DNA from: Atopsyche davidsoni
Taxonomy: Eukaryota; Arthropoda; Insecta; Trichoptera; Hydrobiosidae
NCBI GenBank assembly: GCA_022113835.1
Contig: JAILWY010000004.1
Location: forward strand, 1,553,501 to 1,617,500
DNA length: 64,000 bases
Reading direction: 5' to 3'
A model generated the notes under the pieces. It did no database searches. It saw only the letters and a program-made list of their open reading frames with translations, and was not told where the DNA came from. This document shows positions 59,701 through 64,000 of this stretch, in pieces. A program made the position numbers and the translations under genes. Every line of letters begins with the position of its first letter. The first letter of the stretch is position 1.

Positions 59701-62019
59701 AAGCCGATTATGTTAATTTTTTTTCCTTAATACCGAACCCGGCAACGCCTCAACCAAACTATCTGTTAATGTATCACCACTTAATTTATCATTATATGTT
59801 CTTCGGGTAAAATTTTTCTAAGCCTAATGATTACTGTTTTCATTAAATTTATTCCATAAAAAAAACTTCTTTTCAAAATCGAATTTAAAAATAAGTCTTC
59901 ACACTTTTTTTTTGCTAGCTCGTAGTCGAATGTTTTTTTTACAGTCGTTCTTGGCAGACGAAAACATTTTCCCTTGTTAATTATGATTTCTCTTTTACAA
60001 AGTCTCGATCCGAATGCTCACGTCTTTATCAGGAAAACGACGGAGACTCTAAGCATGAACGTTCTTTCCTGGGGGAGACTCGACCTTTCGAGTCGAAACA
60101 TCAAAAGAGAAGTCGGATGTGAAAATTATCTTAAGTTTGACTGTTTGCAGCGCTGCAGGTTCGGTGTCGGTACAAACCTTTAAATATTGTTATCAGCTTT
60201 TAGTATCCACTTTGTGAATTATTACTTTTATTTGTACTTTCTATATTCTAATATATTTTCTATATTTTATTAGGTTTGATGCTTTTTAAACATGTTTTTT
60301 CACACAACACATACAATATGGTTCCCTTTAGTTTTCACTGTGGTTCCTGTACCCCACTATTTTAAACCTAAAGAATATTTCTAATTATTTCACTTATCTC
60401 TAAGGTGGTTGGTTTAAAACCTAAATATTTTTATTTTAACAAAATGCAGTTTTGACGACTTTGTAATTTTCTGTTATATTTTAAGGCTAACTGTTTTTAA
60501 TATATTTCTACTGGAAAAAAAATTTTTGAATGTACTCTTGAAATATTAAGACATCTGAAAGTCTTTATTGATTCATGAAAAAATTACTTATAATTGAGTT
60601 CATAAACGGCCTCAAATGCTTATTGTTTTTTATATGCAAATATATTGGATGCAGTTACCTTTGATAAATTATCATTTACGGTGTTTATGGATAAAAAATA
60701 AATTAATATATTTTACATCTTTAACTGTTAAATCAATTTTTTTATAAAATCTGTATTGTTAAACCCTAATGTGACTTTTAGTAGACTTATTAACTCGAAA
60801 CCTGGTTCAAGTCCTGGTCAGGTTAATATAAATATTTTATAGAATTTATACATGTGTTTTTACAGAAATTGAATGTCTAGGAGAGAAAGTGATGTCAAGA
60901 TAAAACTCCATCAAATTCAGTTTAATTGTAAATTCCGCTAAAAATGCAAAGATAAATCGCTACAACTTATCTGAGCAAATTGATTTACTCAAATAAAATC
61001 TAATTTGTGCAAGGAAAATCGCTTTATTGATTATGTGCTCTCATAATTATCATTCTCGCAGCTTGATAACTATAAGCACATTAAATGAGCTAATCATAGT
61101 GGTCTTCCCTACACACACAAGATCTTTCTGTGTAGATTGATCAGATAAGAGGTTATAACTTATCTCTGCTGTCGTTTCAGCGCTAGTATTATGCTAGGTA
61201 AAGACGATATGTGTAAAATAGATTCAAAGCGCTGTTACTAACACGCGTATTGTAATGTTTTAGTTCGTCGCATGCAGAGAAGGCGTCGCAGCGTCGCAGC
61301 GCCCGTAACGCCCGCAATGAAGAGCGAGCGGGGCACTCCGGCCACTCGGGGCGCTCAGGGCGCGAGCGTGAGCCCCGCGCTCCGCCGGGGGACGCGCTGC
61401 CCGCCCGCTACACCGACATGGCCCCCAAGTAACTACACACCTCACTGCTACTAAAGCTAACAATGTTGATTACTGAAATATTTGCAAACACTTTATAGAG
61501 TGAATGCAGAGTTCTGAATTCATTTTGTAATAAAAAACTTTTTTTTGATATCAAATATAAAAAAAACACATAAAAGAATATGTACAGTGAAATGGCTTAG
61601 AAGGCAAGTAGTGCTTTATTATGTATATAGCTGTATTGGATAGGATCTGATTGTCTGGCTAGTCGTTGTGGATTGTGGCCGAGTTGTTTGCTGCCCTGGG
61701 AAGCCTTAATAAAGTGTGTTGTGTTGTTTGCCAATCGGCAGGCACTGGGAGGACTTCCCAGCAGGGGGCCCGCCGCGCTACCACGGACCCGCTGAGTATG
61801 AGAGGCCCCCGCCCTACTACTACCCCGGCCCGCAGTGAGTACCTCTTATATCAGCTCTGCGCGAGGACCTTGCGTTCTTAATTAATTACAGTGGTTATCC
61901 TCATAAGAGGAGACAAAAACTCTTGATACACATTATTCATTACTTTTGGTTTTGTCGATGTTCAGGTACTAGAATACTTGCATTTTATTTTCAGTAATGA
62001 CCGATCTTCTAATGAATAA
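39678..62019 (+). CDS. prom: prominin (CD133 family) gene, 5' partial, spliced, with alternative C-terminal tails
   Basis: Prominins are five-pass membrane glycoproteins of plasma-membrane protrusions (microvilli, cilia, photoreceptor membranes) that bind cholesterol. Exons: 39678-39819, 40293-40421, 40695-40882, 41359-41523, 41944-42068, 42198-42221, 42788-42953, 43131-43297, 43652-43761, 43924-44028, 44373-44514, 44629-44835, 45113-45301, 45706-45840, 46175-46333, 46632-46753, 56871-56921, then either 58161-58947 or 61264-61428 + 61742-61834 + 61995-62019. All junctions are GT-AG and all phases agree: numbering from the Met codon at 39680, the frame runs 775 residues to 56921, then 261 more (tail A) or 93 more (tail B). 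Five hydrophobic segments lie near residues 22-46, 77-99, 356-378, 401-429 and 720-744, with a Cys-rich turn (CFCCCRCAGKCG) after the first, as in the family. Eight N-X-S/T sites lie in the two big extracellular loops. The signal peptide and about 80-100 N-terminal residues are missing. Insects have more than one prominin; which paralogue this is cannot be decided here. Confidence 0.93.
40293..40421 (+). CDS. prom: prominin exon P2: Cys-rich cytoplasmic turn and start of TM2
   Basis: Acceptor ttgttttcag, donor gtgagt, phase 2 at both ends. It encodes GFCFCCCRCAGKCG, the cysteine cluster just inside TM1 that is palmitoylation-prone and diagnostic of prominins, then a basic loop (KRHDKCRKV) and the first half of TM2. 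Confidence 0.93.
40695..40882 (+). CDS. prom: prominin exon P3: end of TM2 and start of first large extracellular loop
   Basis: Acceptor gcatttcag, donor gtaagt. It completes TM2 (MGLVCIFVTN) and starts the first large extracellular loop. One N-glycosylation sequon (NHT) is visible near residue 129. Confidence 0.92.
41359..41523 (+). CDS. prom: prominin exon P4: extracellular loop 1, helical
   Basis: Acceptor atgtttcag, donor gttagc (weaker than its neighbours). It encodes a helical, heptad-like stretch (VENLDKVKGNL) and one sequon (NAS). Confidence 0.9.
41944..42068 (+). CDS. prom: prominin exon P5: extracellular loop 1 with paired cysteines
   Basis: Acceptor atattttag, donor gtatta. It contains KTCEQRQC, two loop cysteines likely to form a disulphide as in other prominins, and ends in GIDFSQ at phase 0, immediately before the optional microexon. 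Confidence 0.9.
42198..42221 (+). CDS. prom: prominin exon P6: 24-nt in-frame microexon, probably a cassette
   Basis: Flanked by acceptor ctgccttag and donor gtttgt. It encodes eight residues (MLDKYFPR). Both ends are phase 0, so inclusion or skipping keeps the frame. Skipping joins FSQ directly to LPDV, which resembles the usual family arrangement; inclusion inserts a Tyr/Phe-rich octapeptide into the extracellular loop. Usage must come from transcripts. Confidence 0.7.
42788..42953 (+). CDS. prom: prominin exon P7: extracellular loop 1
   Basis: Acceptor attattctag, donor gtaagt. It opens with LPDVSELLEKVKSL, matching the LP-V motif and following amphipathic helix of the family, and continues with charged helical sequence to residue 313. 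Confidence 0.92.
43131..43297 (+). CDS. prom: prominin exon P8: end of loop 1 and first half of TM3
   Basis: Acceptor caatgttcag, donor gtgagt. It contains the sequon NIS, a helical stretch (VVADANRAINKAEPMVDKF) and then the start of TM3 (RWYITLGVCCILLL). Confidence 0.92.
43652..43761 (+). CDS. prom: prominin exon P9: TM3 end and second cytoplasmic loop
   Basis: Acceptor ttggttctag, donor gtaagt. It completes TM3 (ILTCVVMGLLCGICGKR) and encodes the short loop with CC pair before TM4; the GLLCGICG signature is typical of prominins. Confidence 0.93.
43924..44028 (+). CDS. prom: prominin exon P10: TM4
   Basis: Acceptor tgtctccag, donor gtgagt. A continuous hydrophobic stretch (LMFLLGLVLIAVTLVYFILG) forms TM4, followed by GVCDTL at the start of the second large extracellular loop, with the loop cysteine seen at this place in the family. 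Confidence 0.92.
44373..44514 (+). CDS. prom: prominin exon P11: extracellular loop 2
   Basis: Acceptor tgcctgcag, donor gtatgt. Soluble loop sequence with a conserved-type cysteine (ISSCHQNKT) and one sequon (NKT). Confidence 0.9.
44629..44835 (+). CDS. prom: prominin exon P12: extracellular loop 2, coiled-coil-like
   Basis: Acceptor tttcccag, donor gttagt. It encodes 69 whole codons, rich in Lys/Glu with heptad spacing (LQKMKKEAEADLEKKI), then a Ser/Asp turn and FDRFTEV. Confidence 0.9.
45113..45301 (+). CDS. prom: prominin exon P13: extracellular loop 2
   Basis: Acceptor tttttacag, donor gtgagt, 63 whole codons. One sequon (NIT). The stretch ending TPMVREAEKLN corresponds to the QQRVLPIEQSL-type helix of the family. 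Confidence 0.9.
45706..45840 (+). CDS. prom: prominin exon P14: extracellular loop 2
   Basis: Acceptor tctgcag; donor gttaga is non-ideal but is the only one that keeps the frame into the next exon. Encodes 45 codons with two sequons (NHS, NET). Confidence 0.87.
46175..46333 (+). CDS. prom: prominin exon P15: end of extracellular loop 2
   Basis: Acceptor tgttttcag, donor gtacgt, 53 codons. Contains two cysteines (QCGPMS and AVCNRI) at the spacing seen just before TM5 in prominins, and one sequon (NAT). Confidence 0.92.
46632..46753 (+). CDS. prom: prominin exon P16: TM5 and juxtamembrane segment
   Basis: Acceptor ttattaacag, donor gtaagt. It encodes NGFWLASGWCILLFIPLIIV, the last membrane segment, then VKLATLYQKSD and a Pro-rich DPYPGPLVEA. 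The exon ends in phase 2, and all downstream tail exons are entered in this phase. Retaining the following intron would end the protein at once (GCG TAA). Confidence 0.93.
49310..49349 (+). CDS. prom: candidate alternative terminal exon of prominin (short tail)
   Basis: Downstream of acceptor gtttaattgcag, in the frame left by exon P16, this reads ECGSSTIRLLRH and stops at 49347-49349. The segment is GC-rich relative to the surrounding intron. It could be a real short-tail isoform, a poison exon (a possible donor gtaact follows at 49380), or chance. It competes with exon P17, which also starts with Glu at the same junction. Confidence 0.35.
53513..53700 (-). mobile_element. dispersed repeat copy 3, partial, reverse
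   Basis: Reverse complement matches copies 1 and 2 over the ttttttgcatttaaattttt, cagtcgatttttcgcaaaa and gatcaaaaaactc segments. It is cut off by the TA microsatellite. Confidence 0.6.
53701..53829. repeat. imperfect (TA)n microsatellite
   Basis: About 130 bases of TA with occasional C/G interruptions (tatgtatg, cgcatata). Confidence 0.92.
53983..54258 (-). pseudogene. YqaJ-type (lambda exonuclease-like) nuclease fragment from a transposon
   Basis: The minus strand encodes SSTPDGISGDKIVEVKYPLS, then EEAILNKK and HHEWYFQVQGQLHITK. The PD...ExK core (PDG...EVK) and the YYQVQGQLHI block are diagnostic of YqaJ-like recombinases of the PD-(D/E)XK superfamily. In insects these are carried by ISL2EU/IS4EU-type DNA transposons. 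Only the middle of the domain remains, in a prominin intron; no transposase is seen next to it. Confidence 0.78.
55271..55804 (+). mobile_element. dispersed repeat copy 2, 534 bp
   Basis: Direct repeat of 37646-38129, including cctggcgaaatcgtgtcatt at the start and gggacttggccc followed by TTAA at the end. The left flank reads TTTA instead of TTAA. It is located inside the prominin intron. Confidence 0.72.
56871..56921 (+). CDS. prom: prominin exon P17: first cytoplasmic-tail exon
   Basis: Acceptor tattttccag, donor gtaagt, 51 nt with phase 2 on both sides. It encodes EYLYDAYADRDNIPLA, an acidic Tyr-containing stretch at the place of the vertebrate tail motif with similar acidic-Tyr and IP-containing residues. 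Intron retention here would give Lys-stop (AAG TAA). Confidence 0.85.
58161..58947 (+). CDS. prom: prominin terminal exon P18a: long disordered cytoplasmic tail (tail A)
   Basis: Acceptor ttatatgtag joins in frame to exon P17 (AA+A gives Lys). It encodes 261 residues after the split codon and stops at 58945-58947. The sequence is dominated by Lys, Ser, Glu and Asp (for example KHENKRKSSGESDSSDKSKK), has no hydrophobic segment and no recognised domain, and is probably intrinsically disordered. Several Ser-Pro and acidic Ser sites suggest phosphorylation. One short stretch (AACVIDSVLDSAKSAVSKL) could form an amphipathic helix. Prominin tails are normally about 50-60 residues, so this is unusually long. 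It is an alternative to exons P18b-P20. Confidence 0.8.
58948..61263 (+). other. 3' UTR of tail A transcripts and/or intron before tail B
   Basis: AT-rich. Contains a 37-codon open frame at 59066 with exon-like composition, a GACTCGA...TCGAGTC hairpin near 60081-60098, and a B-box-like GGTTCAAGTCC near 60802 (SINE scrap). Confidence 0.55.
60701..60706 (+). terminator. possible distal poly(A) signal of prominin tail A transcripts
   Basis: An AATAAA lies in an AT-rich region about 1.75 kb after the tail A stop. Other weaker signals (ATTAAA near 59281) are closer. The 3' UTR length cannot be decided without transcripts. Confidence 0.25.
61264..61428 (+). CDS. prom: prominin exon P18b: Arg-rich tail exon (tail B)
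   Basis: Acceptor aatgttttag, donor gtaact, phase 2 both sides (165 nt). Spliced to P17 it reads NSSHAEKASQRRSARNARNE, then a Gly/Ser/His/Arg stretch and PPGDALPARYTDMAPK. Very high GC compared with the flanks and free of stops in the predicted frame. It is an alternative to exon P18a. Confidence 0.8.
61742..61834 (+). CDS. prom: prominin exon P19: Pro/Tyr-rich tail exon with PPPY
   Basis: Acceptor ccaatcggcag, donor gtgagt, phase 2 both sides (93 nt). It encodes HWEDFPAGGPPRYHGPAEYE followed by RPPPYYYPGP. PPPY fits the PPxY core bound by WW domains, for example in Nedd4-type ubiquitin ligases. Confidence 0.82.
61995..62019 (+). CDS. prom: prominin terminal exon P20 (tail B end)
   Basis: Acceptor attttattttcag. 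After CA from the previous exon, the frame reads H-NDRSSNE and stops at TAA 62017-62019. The same frame then stays open for 46 more codons with coding-like character up to a second TAA at 62158-62160, so the true end could be later (see findings). Confidence 0.7.
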
Positions 62020-64000
62020 GAGGTCTTGGCGAGACTTCACGACAAGCTGGCGACTTTTGAAGACAAAGCTGAAGAGACTCCTCGTCACACCTGCAACGAC
62101 TATGGCTCCCAACTCTCGAGCCAGGGTGCCGCCCTCGCTCGCCGCCACCTTCTACAGTAATCCCACACACGTGTGCTCCCCTTATTATATTGTCGTTACT
62201 TTACGTGGTTTGGAATCCGGACTCATATGACTTGTGATTAAATTTTAGTTTTTAGGTTAGGTTTAGTATGGAAGGATGTTTTTTTATGAGTCCTTTAGGA
62301 TGTGTATAGAATCTGATGCCACATTGTGAAATGTTGTATTTTTAACATCAAGGTGGAACGTTTCGATGGCTCACTAGTAACGTTTGGCGGAAGCCAACAC
62401 TAAGCTTGTATTATTTTCTGTTATTTTAATATTACTTTTTTCGATGATGGTTCTGAAATAAGGCATGTTTAAAAATAGCATTAAAATAGTGCTCTATAAT
62501 TTTTATATATGTGCAAATAATTCAACAGTAATTCTATTTGTTATATTTAATATATCAAATAAAAAATCTTTTTTTTTTGGAATATAAAAATATTCTATAT
62601 TGAGAATATTATTTTATTGCTACGGATGAAGTTGAGCATGCCAGTGTTGTAAAGCACAGTCTGCATTAAGTAACTGGGAATGAATGGAATAGTTTGCACA
62701 CATATAGCAAATTTCTAGCCATCACTGACTGCTCACACGAAAAGCGTTTTTAAAATTTTGAATTAAACACGGGTCATATTACAGACTCATCATCGTTAAT
62801 TTGTTTTATTGATTCTGTTTTTTTAATATTGTGGATATTCTCTCTTAAAGACATAAGTAAAGTAGACAATGCCATAGTATGCCCGTAAGCCATATTTATA
62901 TTTACAGTAAGAGATTTTATATATATAATACAACAAAAGTGATTTGAGGGAAATAACTTAAAAGTAAATAATGCGAGATTTTCTTGTAGATTGTAAAACC
63001 CAATTATTTTTTTAAGATAACGTAAATGTGTAGAGTCTAGATTTATGGTAATCCACCACTGAAATCTTTATTTCTTGCAATTATTGTTATCTTGCCTCCT
63101 CTGAGATCCTTACGGTGGCAACAACCAACTGTCCACTTCTTTGGCCATACACGCGGCAACCTTTGGTAATCCAAAGGAAAAACACCCAGAGTTGTGTAAC
63201 TTCTTCTTTCATTAATTCATCTGTAATGTCAATTTAGTAGACTGGGCAAGTACTGCTCCGGCGCTTCCTTTGGCACAGCTGCTTCCGGGATTCGCAGCAC
63301 CGGCTATAACTTCTCAGTCTTTGTTGAAGCTTAGCGATTATATTTTGTATAAAAAAATCCAACAGTTTAAGCGTTCTAAGAGCTAACACAACTGGCTTGT
63401 CTACTTTGCCGAGTATATGGCCAAAAATTTGGACGCGTGCGTGTATACACCATTAAATATATTACTGTATTCTGATCTCAGTTTAATCTTTACTATTTGG
63501 GATTAGAATATATCCTAACTATAGATGTCTATGATAATAATTAATGTAAACCACGTTCATATAAATATTTCTAATTCTTACGGCCGCAAGTGGCTATTAA
63601 ATGTGTACTATATTCTTGTAGGGGTTGTCAATATTTTGTTCAGTATTCTTGACTTTGAGATATTTTATTTGATTGCTAATCTGTACGTGCGTCCTTCCAG
63701 AGATGGGTCTGTTAATTGCTCATATGTCTTTTGTCTACGATTGGGAGAGGAGTATCTACTTCATATTTGCTCTCTCTCTCTCTCAAATCGAAAATGTTTC
63801 AGGGTTAATGAAATGGACGGAAATCACAGATGTGTCATAAAGTCAAGAATATTAATATGACTATGTAGTTTCTAATTACTGAGTGTCATTTGATGTTATC
63901 CCGTTCTTAAACTATCGGTTTTTCCAATCTAACAACAACATATGCAATAGAATCCAAACAGATGATCAATTATTAAAAAAAAAACCACAAAAAAAAATAA
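62020..64000. other. prominin 3' UTR, then intergenic DNA without recognised gene
   Basis: 62020-62160 is coding-like (see findings). After the candidate poly(A) signal at 62558 the sequence is AT-rich. A GC-richer step at 63100-63320 might be a decayed LINE on the minus strand, but the similarity is too weak to call. Confidence 0.5.
62558..62563 (+). terminator. candidate poly(A) signal of prominin tail B transcripts
   Basis: AATAAA about 540 bases after the first stop of exon P20, followed by a T-rich stretch as expected downstream of a cleavage site. Inferred from motif and position only. Confidence 0.45.

Noticed and set aside
60060..60110. GACTCGA/TCGAGTC hairpin followed by gaaac, considered as a hammerhead ribozyme
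   Set aside because: The required CTGATGA core is missing.
61997..62230. A 77-codon open frame starting at ATG 61997
   Set aside because: It is out of frame with the spliced prominin. The in-frame reading ends at 62017, and its codons after 62160 run through a likely UTR.
63100..63320. Minus-strand Arg/Lys-rich stretch resembling a LINE linker
   Set aside because: Stops break it and no diagnostic motif is present.

Overview
The window looks like AT-rich insect nuclear DNA, most likely from a moth or butterfly. The genome type is clearly insect-like: split genes with GT-AG introns, many small decayed transposons, tRNA-derived SINEs and short TTAGG runs. The order Lepidoptera is an inference from the repeat style, not proven. 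About 95% of the window has no recognisable host coding sequence.

The one host gene I can identify with confidence is a prominin (CD133 family, five-pass membrane glycoprotein) on the + strand, from 39678 to beyond 62000. I rebuilt at least 20 exons from splice sites, phase continuity and family features. The exons form one uninterrupted reading frame of 775 residues up to 56921, which then splits into alternative cytoplasmic tails. Tail A is a single terminal exon (58161-58947) adding about 261 charged, disordered residues. Tail B uses three exons (61264-62019) and adds about 93 residues, including a PPPY motif. A third, very short end is possible through an exon at 49310. A 24-nt in-frame microexon lies at 42198-42221. 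The 5' end (signal peptide and start of the first extracellular segment) was not found and is either in the upstream 39 kb in a form I cannot recognise or outside the window.

Layout. 1-39.6 kb: intergenic or 5' intronic DNA packed with relics: a Helitron fragment (4.5 kb), several MITE families (5.4-10.6, 6.0, 23.8-24.5 kb), a pogo/Tigger-like MITE (11.4 kb), a hAT element with target-site duplication (12.5-13.1 kb), non-LTR retrotransposon scraps (14.7, 16.8, 26.65, 37.4 kb), an internally deleted Tc1/mariner-type element with intact terminal repeats (15.56-16.1 kb), an LTR with a tRNA-Ser primer-binding site (25.44-25.72 kb), a minisatellite (29.1-29.5 kb) and SINEs. A few GC-rich patches stand out: 14.47 kb, 16.4 kb, 26.3 kb and 38.4 kb. 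39.7-46.75 kb: the compact body of the prominin gene, with introns of about 0.1-0.6 kb. 46.75-56.87 kb: a 10-kb intron holding a YqaJ-nuclease transposon fragment and a long TA microsatellite. 56.87-62.6 kb: alternative tail exons and 3' UTRs. 62.6-64 kb: nothing recognised.

The most notable signal is the modular 3' end of the prominin gene: every tail exon after the last transmembrane segment is entered and left in the same phase, so tails can be swapped or skipped without loss of frame.
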